Below are positions 55,775-64,000 of a DNA stretch of 64,000 bases, piece by piece. Made by a program: the position numbers and the translations under genes. Origin of the DNA: Candidatus Binatia bacterium (GTDB lineage: Bacteria > Desulfobacterota > Binatia > Bin18); assembly GCA_951812575.1 (NCBI GenBank), contig OX638322.1, positions 1,487,925 through 1,551,924 of the forward strand, read 5' to 3'. The notes below the pieces were generated by a model, which worked only from the letters and a program-made list of their open reading frames with translations, did no database searches and was not told the DNA's origin. The first letter of the stretch is position 1, and the number at the start of each line of letters is the position of its first letter.

Positions 55775-56203
55775 CTCTTCCCGCTATTGGTCCCATTTAT
55801 CTTGATGCCACTGGATTTATCTATAGCGTCGAGCGGATTGAACCGTACCCGAACTTTGCTCGAACCATTGTGGCAGCAAGCCCAAGAAGGACAGTTTCAA
55901 ATCGTCAGCAGTGAATTAACACTGCTCGAAACTCTTGTGAAGCCTTTCCAAAAGGGAGACGCACTACTCGAAAATATCTTTCGCGCCCTCTTTGTATCGC
56001 GTGAAGTGCAACTCATTCCCGCTACGACCGCCATCTGGGAACAGGCGGCACGTCTTCGAGCCTCGCTCAACTTAAAGACTCCAGATGCACCATATGCCGC
56101 CTCTGCTCTTGCGGTTGGCAGCACGCTGCTGCTCACCAATGATCCGGACCTTCGTCGGATTCCAGATGTGCCGGTCACTGTTCTCGGCGACGTGGTCAGC
56201 TGA
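55762..56203 (+). pseudogene. PIN-domain toxin gene with a +1 frameshift
   Basis: From ATG at 55762 the product starts GSLTLPAIGPIYLDATGFIY with the first PIN aspartate, and reaches VERIEPYP; from there the homologous sequence continues one frame over as RTLLEPLWQQAQEGQFQIVS and runs to 56203 (SELTLLETLV, KTPDAPYAASALAVG, LLTNDPDL). One extra C in GTACCCGAAC (~55847-55856) explains it: removing it gives EPYRTLLEP. The family's usual DAIHAA is DAPYAA here. The toxin is probably dead, or the base is a sequencing error; the antitoxin is intact. Confidence 0.82.
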
Positions 56204-56283
56204 ACCCTCCCTCCTAGTTTTCCCTTTACTCCTCCCCGTCCGCAGCGCTATGCTTCCCGGCAGCAACTCCAAGGAGGCCTTGT

Positions 56284-57447
56284 ATGGAAACGGTTCAGCC
56301 CTCGGCGTGCGGGTTTGACGCGGCACGACTCGACCATTTCGTGGCGTGTGTGCAGAACGATATTGAACGGGAACAGTATGACGGAGCGGTCGTTATTGTG
56401 GCGCGGGGGGGACAAGTCGTGTTGCACCAGGCGCTCGGTTTTGCCGAACGGACCAGCCGGCGCGCCATGCAAGAGGACGATGTTTTCTATCTCTTTTCCG
56501 TGACAAAGGCACTGACCGCCACCGCGATTCTTGCCCGCGTTGACCGGGGACAACTCGCCCTGACAACGCGTGTGGCCGAGATTATTCCCGAATTTGCGAG
56601 CAAGGGAAAACAGCGGGTGACTATCGCTCAGCTTCTGACCCATACCGCCGGCATGTCGGCCGGGTTTCCGCCCGTAGCCCAGGAGATGATGGGTAATCTT
56701 GAAGCAGTGGTCGCCGCGATCTGTCAGCAGGGGCTGGATGCCCTGCCCGGAGAGATTGTCAGCTATAGCCCGATTACCGCCCATGCGGTCCTGGGCGAAG
56801 TGGTTCGTCGGCTTGATGGAGGAGAGCGGTCGCTACGACAGATTTTTGCGGAGGATATCTTTACTCCATTGCGGATGCCCGATACGGCCCTGGGTCTGCG
56901 GCCTGACCTGGCCGAGCGCAGGGTTCCGGTTGTGGTGCGAGACCGGCGGGAAGGGCTCTTTCCGCCGGAAGTCCTTGAAGGCTTCAACGTCATGCTTCAG
57001 GAGGACACGGAAATTCCGGGTGGCGGCGGGGTGGGAACTGCCGCCGATATCTTCCGCTTTGCGGAAATGCTGCGGCGTGGCGGAGAGCTGGAAGGAGCCC
57101 GCGTCTTATCGCCGGCTGTCATTCGTCTGGCCGCGACAAACCATACCGGTCTCAGGCCCAATAATCTGTGGAATTACACCAGGGAAGTCCGGAACTGGGA
57201 TGAGTTCCCGGCGTCGCTCGGCCTGGGCTTTTTCGTGCGCGGCACAGGCATCTTTCCCACCTATTTCGGGACGCTGGCGTCGCCCAACACGTTTGGGGCG
57301 GTCGGGGCGGGCTCAACCCTGTTCTGGATCGATCCGGAGCGTGACATCACCTGTGTGTGCCTGACCGCCGGAGCCCAGGAAGAGTCGTACAGCATGGAGC
57401 GCTTCCAACGTCTGTCCGATCTCGTTCTCAGCGCGGTTGTGGAGTAA
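56284..57447 (+). CDS. Serine hydrolase of the beta-lactamase (class C)/esterase family
   Basis: A 387-aa protein with the SxxK nucleophile motif in YLFSVTKALTATAI (~72-85), a tyrosine motif SYSPITAHAVLGEV (YSP instead of YxN) and GAVGAGSTLFWID in the place of the KTG/HxG motif. This branch includes esterases EstB-like, 6-aminohexanoate oligomer hydrolases and D-peptidases as well as beta-lactamases. No signal peptide is seen, which argues against a periplasmic beta-lactamase. CAAGGAGG lies ahead of the start. Confidence 0.88.
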   Translation: METVQPSACGFDAARLDHFVACVQNDIEREQYDGAVVIVARGGQVVLHQALGFAERTSRRAMQEDDVFYLFSVTKALTATAILARVDRGQLALTTRVAEIIPEFASKGKQRVTIAQLLTHTAGMSAGFPPVAQEMMGNLEAVVAAICQQGLDALPGEIVSYSPITAHAVLGEVVRRLDGGERSLRQIFAEDIFTPLRMPDTALGLRPDLAERRVPVVVRDRREGLFPPEVLEGFNVMLQEDTEIPGGGGVGTAADIFRFAEMLRRGGELEGARVLSPAVIRLAATNHTGLRPNNLWNYTREVRNWDEFPASLGLGFFVRGTGIFPTYFGTLASPNTFGAVGAGSTLFWIDPERDITCVCLTAGAQEESYSMERFQRLSDLVLSAVVE

Positions 57448-57475
57448 GCCTGTCCTGAGCCCGGTCGAAGGGCCC
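57448..57475. repeat. REP fragment overlapping the start of the phosphotransferase-like gene
   Basis: GCCTGTCCTGAGCCCGGTCG followed by AAGGGC directly after the serine hydrolase stop. It is the half-palindrome related to the CCCTTCGACTTCGCTC block of the composite element at 51 kb, and appears in many genomes. Confidence 0.6.
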
Positions 57476-57484
57476 GCCGCCCGC

Positions 57485-58534
57485 ATGATTACCGAAGCGC
57501 AGCTCCAGCAGATCTTTACCCCGCTGACCGGGGACCCGTCCCCACGTGTTTGCCGGACGCTGTCGGGCAATATCAATACCATCCTCAAGGTTGAAGCCAA
57601 CGGACGGATGTATGGCCTGCGTATTCGGAGCCAGGAGCAGGTCTATCGCTACGAGCCGGACCTGATGAAAGAGGTCTTCATCAGTTGGCTGCTCGACCTC
57701 ACTCATGCCGGGGCGGGCGATACGGAAAAGGCGCGGGCGCTGAGCCAACTGCGGGAGGCTCAGCGTGGGGCCGGCCGCAAGAGTTCCGGTATTGAGCCCA
57801 CCGGACTGGCCTTTGACTGGAGTCGGCAAATCTTGCCGCAGCCGTATTTCGTGTATGAGTGGATCGAAGGTGAGCCGCTGTGGGATGACCCGGACGCGCA
57901 ATTATACCGGGCTGCGGGCCACGCGCTGGCAAGCCTGCATCAGGTGCGGTTCGATGCCTTTTATGCCGATTTTTTTGCCATAGGCAACGCTCCGCAGGCC
58001 TGGGTGGATCGCTTTCGGACCGCACTGGCCAAGGAGGTCGGCGAAGCGCGCAGCCGACTCAGCCCGACGCTCTCGCACGCGGTAGAGCATATTCCCCTGC
58101 CGACCACGCTGCCGTTCTCTCCCTGTCTTATCCACAACGATTTCTCACCGGGCAATATTCTTGTTCGGGACGGGCGGCTCGCGGCGGTTATTGATTGGGA
58201 TAATGCGGTCGTGGACGTGGCTCCGCTCGATTTTGTAAAGATGAAATACTGGACGGCCAAAGACGGCCAAGGTCAACTCGGCCACAACCCCGCCCTCTTC
58301 CAGGCGTTTGTCACGGGTTATGGTCCCCGCGGTATTGAAATTGTCGAGTCGGAGACCTTTGCCTGGTACGAATTATTATGGCTGTTGCGCGTATGGAATT
58401 TTGAAATATCCAAGCAGGAACGCGGGCTGGAGCGTGCCTCCGGCTACCCGGCCGCGGCCGAGTATGCCACAGCGCTGGAGGGAGCTATTGGCCGATTGAA
58501 CGCTCGCTACGGCTCTTCGAGTCCCACCTCCTAA
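57485..58534 (+). CDS. Aminoglycoside-phosphotransferase-fold small-molecule kinase
   Basis: A 349-aa protein-kinase-like fold protein (APH/choline kinase family). The catalytic loop LIHNDFSPGNILV (~218-230) and the metal motif AVIDWDNAVVDVAPLDF (~236-252) are clear; FVYEWIEGEPLWDD is the hinge. Start ATG at 57485; in the frame open from 57437 the first 16 residues are encoded by a REP fragment and are not favoured. The substrate (aminoglycoside, homoserine, choline or other) is not evident. It lies 37 bases downstream of the serine hydrolase. Confidence 0.87.
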   Translation: MITEAQLQQIFTPLTGDPSPRVCRTLSGNINTILKVEANGRMYGLRIRSQEQVYRYEPDLMKEVFISWLLDLTHAGAGDTEKARALSQLREAQRGAGRKSSGIEPTGLAFDWSRQILPQPYFVYEWIEGEPLWDDPDAQLYRAAGHALASLHQVRFDAFYADFFAIGNAPQAWVDRFRTALAKEVGEARSRLSPTLSHAVEHIPLPTTLPFSPCLIHNDFSPGNILVRDGRLAAVIDWDNAVVDVAPLDFVKMKYWTAKDGQGQLGHNPALFQAFVTGYGPRGIEIVESETFAWYELLWLLRVWNFEISKQERGLERASGYPAAAEYATALEGAIGRLNARYGSSSPTS

Positions 58535-58591
58535 TCGGCTCCTTTAAAAAGATGAGAAACGACTCGAAAACCGGTATAATGATTTCTACCT

Positions 58592-59227
58592 ATGAGTCAG
58601 GTCGCCGAAGACCGTGAAGAGAGCGCTTCTCCTGAAGAAGTGCAGACCGAGACCGTAGTCCCGCGCCGGCTCCCGCGTTGGAAGATCGCTCTGGTCAGCC
58701 TCGCTCTGCTAATGGGTGTGGCCGGCATGGTGCTGCATCCTCAGTCGCCTTCAGGCGTTCAGGAAACGCGGACTGTGGGGAATCTCTCTGTCTCTGGAAC
58801 CGATACGCTGCCGGACCCACCGACTTTTCAGTCTGCCCCGGTTCCAGCCTTTGATCCGGACTCCGATATGATGGAGGAAACGACTGAAGAGCCTCTCCCT
58901 CCGGACTGGGAGAGGCGGCTGGAGGACTGGTCTCCCTTGCTCACGAAACTGGGCTTCAGTTTTGTCGTCGGATTCAGCATCGGTTATGTGCTGCTGATCT
59001 TCCTGCGCACGACCGCTTTTCTGGCCGGCTTAATCATGCTGGCCCTGTTTGGGTTGCAGTATCTCGGCGTACTGTATCTCGACTGGCAGAATATCGAGAC
59101 GAGTTATCAGTCGATTCTGAGTTGGGTGTTGCCCAGGGCAGAAAACTTTCGGGATTTTATTACGCACAACCTCTCTTCGTCCGGTATGGCGGCGATGGGG
59201 ATTCTGACGGGTTTGACCCGACGCTAG
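58592..59227 (+). CDS. FUN14-domain membrane protein
   Basis: A 211-aa protein with an N-terminal hydrophobic anchor (KIALVSLALLMGVAGMVL, ~32-49), an acidic linker and a C-terminal FUN14 domain: LTKLGFSFVVGFSIGYVLLIFLRTTAFLAGLIMLALFG and LDWQNIETSY, ending SSSGMAAMGILTGLTRR. FUN14 proteins are known as mitophagy receptors in eukaryotes; the bacterial role is unknown. The 57-bp gap before it includes TATAAT (58576-58581) but no good -35. Confidence 0.8.
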   Translation: MSQVAEDREESASPEEVQTETVVPRRLPRWKIALVSLALLMGVAGMVLHPQSPSGVQETRTVGNLSVSGTDTLPDPPTFQSAPVPAFDPDSDMMEETTEEPLPPDWERRLEDWSPLLTKLGFSFVVGFSIGYVLLIFLRTTAFLAGLIMLALFGLQYLGVLYLDWQNIETSYQSILSWVLPRAENFRDFITHNLSSSGMAAMGILTGLTRR

Positions 59228-59259
59228 GGGGCTGGGGGGAGTATCTCCCCTTGAGATCA

Positions 59260-59973
59260 ATGGCCAATTTCAAAACACACCTTGGTGTCGCCGCGGTGGG
59301 GAGCGGACTCCTGGCAACGGTCTGTTTGGGCGCGGGGATGAGCAGCCCGCAAGAAGTCGTCACCCTGTCCGTGGTCGGGACGGTCGGCGGACTCCTGCCG
59401 GACATCGATCTCGACCACTCCAGTCCGACCAAGCTGATCTTTACCGCCCTGGCCATTGTGTTTGCCTTTCTGGCCGCGTTCAATCGAGTCGCCAGCTACT
59501 CGATCATCGAACTCTGGATCGTCTGGGGGGTGGCGTATGGCGCAGTCCGCTATCTCGCCCTGGGCGTCTTCTCTGCGCTGACGGTCCATCGCGGTATTTT
59601 TCATTCGCTGGTAGCTGCCCTCTTTTTCTGGTTCCTGGCCACCAGCCTGAGCTATTATCTGTTTGCCCTGAGTGCGCTGTTCGCCTGGTCCATCGGTTTT
59701 TTTCTCTTTTTTGGCTATATCGTCCATCTGCTGCTCGACGAGCTTTTCAGCGTGGACCTCTTGAACTCGCGCCTCAAAAGCTCATTCGGGACCGCGCTCA
59801 AAATCGCCGATTTTCACAACGCGCGGACCTCTCTGTTGATGACGGCTGCGGCGCTGCTCATGTTCTTTTCGACCCCGAGTGCCCAGCCCTTCCTCGACTG
59901 GGTCACCAACAAACAAACCTACCTCAATATTGCCGACCGATTTCTTCCCGAAGCGCTGTGGTTTGTGCTGTAG
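59260..59973 (+). CDS. YdjM-type membrane-bound metal-dependent hydrolase family protein
   Basis: A 237-aa integral membrane protein with about five hydrophobic segments. The family signs are an N-terminal ANFKTHLGVAAVGSG, the acidic LLPDIDLDHSSPTK (~52-65), HRGIFHSLVAALFFW and IVHLLLDELFSVDLL, where His and Asp residues could bind metal. E. coli YdjM is LexA-controlled and of unknown activity. Start at the ATG at 59260, 32 bases after the FUN14 gene. Confidence 0.85.
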   Translation: MANFKTHLGVAAVGSGLLATVCLGAGMSSPQEVVTLSVVGTVGGLLPDIDLDHSSPTKLIFTALAIVFAFLAAFNRVASYSIIELWIVWGVAYGAVRYLALGVFSALTVHRGIFHSLVAALFFWFLATSLSYYLFALSALFAWSIGFFLFFGYIVHLLLDELFSVDLLNSRLKSSFGTALKIADFHNARTSLLMTAAALLMFFSTPSAQPFLDWVTNKQTYLNIADRFLPEALWFVL

Positions 59974-60013
59974 TTTGTCCCTCCTCTTGACCCGATCTGG
60001 ACGGCGGGTCATC

Positions 60014-60586
60014 ATGCTCCGGCTTGATTTCCTACGAGAGAGCAAAAACCGATTCTATGCTAGGACTTTCATGTTAGGGCAGCTTGGGGCGGTGTGGGGA
60101 ATTGGTGGTGTTATCCTCTTACTGGTCTATTCCATCGCCCGACTCTCCGTCATTACGTTGGATGCCTTTCACTACGAGTTCTCCTGGTACCACTGGCTGG
60201 CGCTCGGCCTGAACGTCGGCTGGATGGCCTATTCGGAAGGCTATTACGGCTTTCAGTGCGGCTTTGCACCGCGAGTCGCAGCCCGTGCAAAATATCTGGC
60301 CGCCTATCCGAGTCCGCTGTGTGCATTGTTAGCGCCGGTCTTTTGCATGGGCTATTTCTCCATTCACCGACCCCGACAAATCTTCGTCTTCGTTCTCACC
60401 GCCATGATCGTCGCCTTTGTCCTGGTCATCCCCTATCTGGCTCAGCCGTGGCGCGGCATTGTCGATGCCGGCGTGGTCGTCGGCTTGCTCTGGGGGTTGA
60501 TTACCATTGTGGTGTTTGCCTTTCAGGCCTTTACGTCGGATGATTTTTCGTATTCGCCCGAGGTGCCGGGCTATACACTGGAGTAA
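60014..60586 (+). CDS. Integral membrane protein, unknown function
   Basis: A 190-aa protein with four hydrophobic spans (WGIGGVILLLVYSIARL, WYHWLALGLNVGWMAY, IFVFVLTAMIVAFVLVIPYLA, AGVVVGLLWGLITIVVFAF). The loop GYYGFQCGFAPRVAARAKYL and a histidine in FSIHRPRQIF are the only notable polar parts. Start at the ATG at 60014. It is between the YdjM-like gene and the permease-like gene on the same strand. No family recognised. Confidence 0.7.
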   Translation: MLRLDFLRESKNRFYARTFMLGQLGAVWGIGGVILLLVYSIARLSVITLDAFHYEFSWYHWLALGLNVGWMAYSEGYYGFQCGFAPRVAARAKYLAAYPSPLCALLAPVFCMGYFSIHRPRQIFVFVLTAMIVAFVLVIPYLAQPWRGIVDAGVVVGLLWGLITIVVFAFQAFTSDDFSYSPEVPGYTLE

Positions 60587-60610
60587 CGGTCCGTTCTTCC
60601 TTGCCGTATC

Positions 60611-61825
60611 ATGGATGCCATAAATCTTGTTCTCCCACTCATCGCGCTCGCGATCTCTGTTCTTTTGCTGCTCCCAGCAATCAAGGAGAACGCCGTCTGG
60701 AGAGCGAGCGTCACGCCGTTGGCCTCGATCATTGGCAGTGGCCTTTTGGTTGTTGCGCCGCTGCTCGCCCTGGTCGTCGGCTGGGCCGCTCCTCTGGCGA
60801 TGCTGGCCATCGTCGTCATTGCTTATGGGCTGGGTGAAATTTCGCGCTTCAATATTCGTCATGGCGAGCCCTTGCTACAAAGCGGCGAAGCGCCCGCCCT
60901 GCTGGTAACGACCGAGCGTATCGCGAATATTGTCCTTTCGTTGGCCTACATCGTATCCGTTGCGTTTTACGTGAGGCTGTTGGCCTCCTTTGTGTTCAGA
61001 TTTGCTGGGGTGGACACGGAAGTCGGCGCACAAGTATTGACCACGCTGATCTTGCTATTTATCGGCTATACCGGTTGGCGGTGGGGTCTGGGGGGCTTGG
61101 TCCGTATAGAGGAGTATTCGAGTATAAAGCTGGCGATCATCGTGGCCCTGCTGTTCGGACTGGTCAATTATGATGCTTCTGTCGATTTTTCGATTCGTGA
61201 TTTTCCGGCGCCCTCGGTCTCAGCCTGGGAACAACTTTGTCAACTCGCCGGCATGTTATTGGTGGTTCAGGGCTTTGAGACGTCACGCTATCTTGGCAGC
61301 GAATTCTCTGCGGAACTGCGTATCAGGAGTATGCGTTTCGCCCAGCTCATCTCGGGCCTGCTCTATGTGGCCTTCATTGTCATGTGCATGCCGCTCCTTC
61401 TGGGTCTGGACGGTCTGCAAGTGGACGAGACGGCAATTATCGGTCTCTCGGGTCACATCGCGCCGATCCTACCGGCCATGCTCGTTTTGGCCGCCACGAT
61501 AAGCCAATTCAGCGCGGCAGTGGCCGATACGGCCGGCGCCGGTGGACTGGTCAAAGAGGAAAGCCGAGGTCGGATACCAGTGAGATACGCCTATGTGGCG
61601 GTGATCGGTTTGGGTATTGCATTGGTCTGGATGACCAATGTGTTCGAGATCATCGCCCTGGCCTCGCGGGCCTTTGCCGCCTATTACCTGTCGCAGGCTC
61701 TGACCGCGTTTCAGATTGCCGGCCATAGACCTGAGGGCCGGTCACGCCGGCTCGGCAGGATTGCTACAGCCCTGGCCTCCGTTCTGTTGGTCTGGGTCGT
61801 CATCTTTGCCGCGCCCGCGGAGTAG
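60611..61825 (+). CDS. Polytopic membrane protein resembling an amino-acid/APC-type permease
   Basis: A 404-aa protein with 11-12 predicted helices. A short first helix is followed by ASIIGSGLLVVAPLL, which resembles the unwound helix 1 of LeuT-fold carriers. FETSRYLGSEFSAELRIRSMRFAQLISG is like the loop near helix 6 in APC transporters. The assignment to the APC/LeuT fold is tentative. It follows the 190-aa membrane protein by 24 bases, and the run of three membrane proteins may be one operon. Confidence 0.65.
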   Translation: MDAINLVLPLIALAISVLLLLPAIKENAVWRASVTPLASIIGSGLLVVAPLLALVVGWAAPLAMLAIVVIAYGLGEISRFNIRHGEPLLQSGEAPALLVTTERIANIVLSLAYIVSVAFYVRLLASFVFRFAGVDTEVGAQVLTTLILLFIGYTGWRWGLGGLVRIEEYSSIKLAIIVALLFGLVNYDASVDFSIRDFPAPSVSAWEQLCQLAGMLLVVQGFETSRYLGSEFSAELRIRSMRFAQLISGLLYVAFIVMCMPLLLGLDGLQVDETAIIGLSGHIAPILPAMLVLAATISQFSAAVADTAGAGGLVKEESRGRIPVRYAYVAVIGLGIALVWMTNVFEIIALASRAFAAYYLSQALTAFQIAGHRPEGRSRRLGRIATALASVLLVWVVIFAAPAE

Positions 61826-61943
61826 TCCGAAGCATTGACCTTGGACCGACTCCCCCTTGCGCCCGGTGCCCGTCGCTTGACAGTGCTGGACGGCTTCAGG
61901 CAAAACCAGAACTGGAAACCAACCTGTACCGAGGAGAAAACTC

Positions 61944-63131
61944 ATGTCAGGACCGTTGGCTGGTTATCGCGTTATTGATGTCACCCAGATGTTGTCAGGC
62001 CCTATGGCCACCATGATGCTGGGCGACCAGGGGGCGGATGTCATCAAGGTCGAACCGCCGGACACGGGCGACCTGACCCGTGCCCTTGGTGGCAAGTCGC
62101 GGCCCATCTCCCCGTTTTTTTCCACCCTGAATCGGAATAAGCGCTCGGTGGTCCTGAATCTGAAAGACGAAAAGGGCGTCGGGTTGCTCAAGGGTCTCGT
62201 CGCTGGCGCCGATGTGTTTGTCCAGAATTTCCGGCCCGGCATAGCCGAGCGGATGGGGATTGGTGAGGACGTCCTGCGCAAGGTGAAACCGAACCTCATC
62301 TATGTGTCCATCAGCGGCTTTGGCGAAAAAGGACCGTATGTCGGCAAGCGCGTCTATGATCCGGTCATCCAGGCGCTGTCCGGTCTGGCCGATATTCAGG
62401 CCGACCCGGACACCGGCCGGCCGCGTATGATGCGGCTCATCATTCCCGACAAGGTCACGGCCCTGACCGCGGCCCAGGCCATTACCGCCGCCCTCCTGGC
62501 CAGGGAACGGACCGGGGAGGGGCAGCACGTCCGGCTCGCCATGCTGGATGCGGTCGTCTCGTTTCTGTGGCATGAGGGCATGACGCAGTACACCTTCATG
62601 GGCTCGGACATCGGGCCGGCCCGACCGGCTGACACGCGGGATATGGTCTTTGAGACCGCAGACGGCTATATCACCGCGGCGGCGGTCTCGGACAAGGAAT
62701 GGCAGGGTATGACGCGCGCCCTGGAGCGGCCCGAATGGCTGGAAGACGCCCGGTTCAGCACGCCTGCCGGGCGGGTCAAATACGCCGACGTACGTTTGGA
62801 TCTGACGGCAGAGGTCTTGAAAGAAAAAGACTCGGCCGAATGGCTGGAACGCCTTGATGCCGAGCAGGTGCCGTGCGCTCCGGTCAATCGCAAGGCCGAC
62901 GTACTGACCGACCCGCAGGTTGCGGCTAACAAGCTGATTGTTGAATCCGACCATCCGCACGCCGGTCACATGCGCCAGGCCCGCCCGGCCGCGCGATTCG
63001 AGGGCACGCCCGCGGAACTCCTGCGTCAGCCCGCCCCGTTGCTGGGCGAACAGACCGACACGATTCTGGCCGAACTGGGCCTGTCTGCGGACGCCCTGGC
63101 CGAGTTGCGCGAGGCCGGCACGATTGCCTGA
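61944..63131 (+). CDS. CaiB/BaiF (family III) CoA-transferase
   Basis: A 395-aa family-III CoA-transferase. GYRVIDVTQMLSGPMATMMLGDQGADVIKVEPP opens the fold, DVFVQNFRPGIAERMGIG and NLIYVSISGFGEKGPYVGKR follow, and the catalytic aspartate lies in RVYDPVIQALSG (~138-149). It moves CoA between carboxylic acids such as succinate, formate or carnitine derivatives. CGAGGAGAAA precedes the start. No enzyme for the acyl substrate is adjacent, so specificity is unknown. Confidence 0.9.
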   Translation: MSGPLAGYRVIDVTQMLSGPMATMMLGDQGADVIKVEPPDTGDLTRALGGKSRPISPFFSTLNRNKRSVVLNLKDEKGVGLLKGLVAGADVFVQNFRPGIAERMGIGEDVLRKVKPNLIYVSISGFGEKGPYVGKRVYDPVIQALSGLADIQADPDTGRPRMMRLIIPDKVTALTAAQAITAALLARERTGEGQHVRLAMLDAVVSFLWHEGMTQYTFMGSDIGPARPADTRDMVFETADGYITAAAVSDKEWQGMTRALERPEWLEDARFSTPAGRVKYADVRLDLTAEVLKEKDSAEWLERLDAEQVPCAPVNRKADVLTDPQVAANKLIVESDHPHAGHMRQARPAARFEGTPAELLRQPAPLLGEQTDTILAELGLSADALAELREAGTIA

Positions 63132-63203
63132 CCGAAGAGGGTGGCATGGTGAAGCGGTGACTGAGGGTTAGCAGCAATAATGCTACCCTAAGATGAGGAC
63201 AGC

Positions 63204-63398
63204 ATGACACCAGAGCTGATTGCTATCATCGCTGCAACCGTGGCCCTCGCCGGGCTTATTCTGAACGGCAATCGTGGCCTGACCCAGCGTATGGACCGTC
63301 TGGAGGATCGGCTTGCAAGCGTGGAACGCCAGCAAGCCCACTTGGCGGGATTACTTGAGGGGCTTCGGGAAGCTATCAGCGGCCACCGTGTCGCCTGA
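63204..63398 (+). CDS. Small membrane-anchored coiled-coil protein (64 aa)
   Basis: A short protein with one N-terminal hydrophobic helix (LIAIIAATVALAGLIL) and a heptad-patterned helix LTQRMDRLEDRLASVERQQA. AGATGAGGACAGC precedes the ATG. Tiny anchored coiled coils like this are often found in bacteria as unnamed ORFs; function unknown. Confidence 0.55.
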   Translation: MTPELIAIIAATVALAGLILNGNRGLTQRMDRLEDRLASVERQQAHLAGLLEGLREAISGHRVA

Positions 63399-63446
63399 GC
63401 ACTGCCTATGCTCTCCCACCATCAAGTAGGGGCGGATCAAGGCTTC

Positions 63447-64000
63447 TCAGGCTGAACGCCGCAAGCGGCCGGCCTTCCAGAGCAGGATCAGCAGCCCGAC
63501 CCAGAACACCTGGGCACCAATAGCCGCGGCCCACAGAAACCAGGCCAGCTTGCCGACAAGGGCACACAGCAGCACGAGCAGAGAATAGTCACGGCTGGTC
63601 AGCAGCCCGCCGACCATTTTTTCAATCCAGACATCCTCCCAGCCGCCCCGCTCCCGTCCGGCGTCTTCGGTTTTCTCGGCTCGGGTCACCAATGGGAAGG
63701 AGATGAACGCGGCTGCGGCCAGCAGGCCGCCGAGCAGCGGAGCAGCGGCCAGCCCGTCCTGTTTCCAGACCGCCACCCCGACCCCGAGAAAGATGGCAAT
63801 ATGGACCACCGTATCCAGGGTGATGTCGAGCCACTGTCCCAGTGGTGATTCCAGCATTTTGACGCGTGCTACCTCGCCGTCCACGCAGTCAAGGACGGTC
63901 GAGAACTGAAGCAATAGCGACCCAATCACCGGCCCGCCATAACTGCCAAGCAGGAAGCAGCTTGCGCCCAGCAGTCCGGTCAGAAATGAGAGGATGGTAA
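63447..64000 (-). CDS. CDP-alcohol phosphatidyltransferase, N-terminus outside the window
   Basis: The frame is open to base 64000 and ends at 63447. It holds the complete family motif: DCVDGEVARVKMLESPLGQW followed by LDITLD, i.e. D-x2-D-G-x2-A-R-x8-G-x3-D-x3-D with all four aspartates. Hydrophobic spans flank it (FLTGLLGASCFLLGSYGG upstream; IAIFLGVGVAVW, LVLLCALVGKLAWFLWAAAIG downstream). Such enzymes make phosphatidyl- or inositol-phosphodiester lipids from CDP-alcohols. An internal GTG at 63929 would cut the fold, so the true start lies beyond the window. Confidence 0.88.
   Translation of the reverse strand, partial: TILSFLTGLLGASCFLLGSYGGPVIGSLLLQFSTVLDCVDGEVARVKMLESPLGQWLDITLDTVVHIAIFLGVGVAVWKQDGLAAAPLLGGLLAAAAFISFPLVTRAEKTEDAGRERGGWEDVWIEKMVGGLLTSRDYSLLVLLCALVGKLAWFLWAAAIGAQVFWVGLLILLWKAGRLRRSA

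Noticed and set aside
58553..58581. Promoter with TATAAT ahead of the FUN14 gene
   Set aside because: No acceptable -35 at 16-18 bases, and transcription would start only a few bases before the ATG.

Overview
The window is a dense, gene-rich stretch of a bacterial chromosome with moderately high G+C. It carries about 60 protein genes on both strands and no rRNA, tRNA or CRISPR array that I could see. The gene content points to an uncultivated aerobic or microaerobic heterotroph: luciferase-like flavin oxygenases, CaiB CoA-transferase, a DUF35/thiolase pair, an acyl-CoA carboxyltransferase, tryptophan and aminophenol catabolism, a split glycine decarboxylase and a 2-oxoacid:ferredoxin oxidoreductase. 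It would fit Tectomicrobia/Entotheonella, Binatota or another deltaproteobacteria-like lineage, but the sequence alone does not settle the taxon.

Layout. 1-8.3 kb: a truncated flavin oxygenase, an HSL-type hydrolase, an unknown 424-aa gene, a zinc-ribbon/TPR membrane protein with an orphan CbbQ/NorQ-type ATPase, a family-5 uracil-DNA glycosylase and leucyl aminopeptidase. 8.3-11.2 kb: korB/korA. 11.4-18.0 kb: an ISC operon on the minus strand (iscS-iscU-iscA-hscB-hscA-iscX, then sppA) behind a promoter that overlaps a palindrome. 18-20.6 kb: a shortened uvrA. 20.6-26.0 kb: folD-gcvT-gcvH-gcvPA-gcvPB, a complete one-carbon/glycine cleavage operon except for the L-protein. 26.1-36 kb: alanine dehydrogenase, a secreted leucine-rich-repeat protein, transporters, methylmalonyl-CoA epimerase, an M81 metallopeptidase and a [2Fe-2S] protein. 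36-51 kb: catabolism, with tryptophan 2,3-dioxygenase and kynureninase-like genes, DUF35/thiolase, carboxyltransferase, and a 2-aminomuconate-semialdehyde-dehydrogenase-like gene followed by both subunits of a 2-aminophenol 1,6-dioxygenase-type enzyme. 51-56.2 kb: an accessory patch with a composite REP element, a decayed YgiT-type antitoxin, a PD-(D/E)XK-like plus NYN nuclease pair, a probable selenoprotein and a toxin-antitoxin pair with a frameshifted toxin. 56.3-64 kb: a serine hydrolase, a kinase-fold protein, membrane proteins, a CaiB CoA-transferase and a truncated CDP-alcohol phosphatidyltransferase.

Two things stand out. First, the 53-kb locus holds a CMD/AhpD-like gene whose CxxC redox motif reads CxxU: an in-frame TGA lies exactly at the second cysteine, and a perfect hairpin follows at the spacing of a bacterial SECIS element. 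Second, the region carries two families of small hairpin-forming repeats that enter or modify coding sequences. One is a 51-56 bp palindrome (three copies; one in frame inside a gene, one supplying the start codon of the uracil-DNA glycosylase). The other is a nonanucleotide array (three loci; one appears to have removed a transporter's stop codon and added about 125 residues). Both resemble in principle, though not in sequence, the protein-invading palindromes known from Rickettsia.
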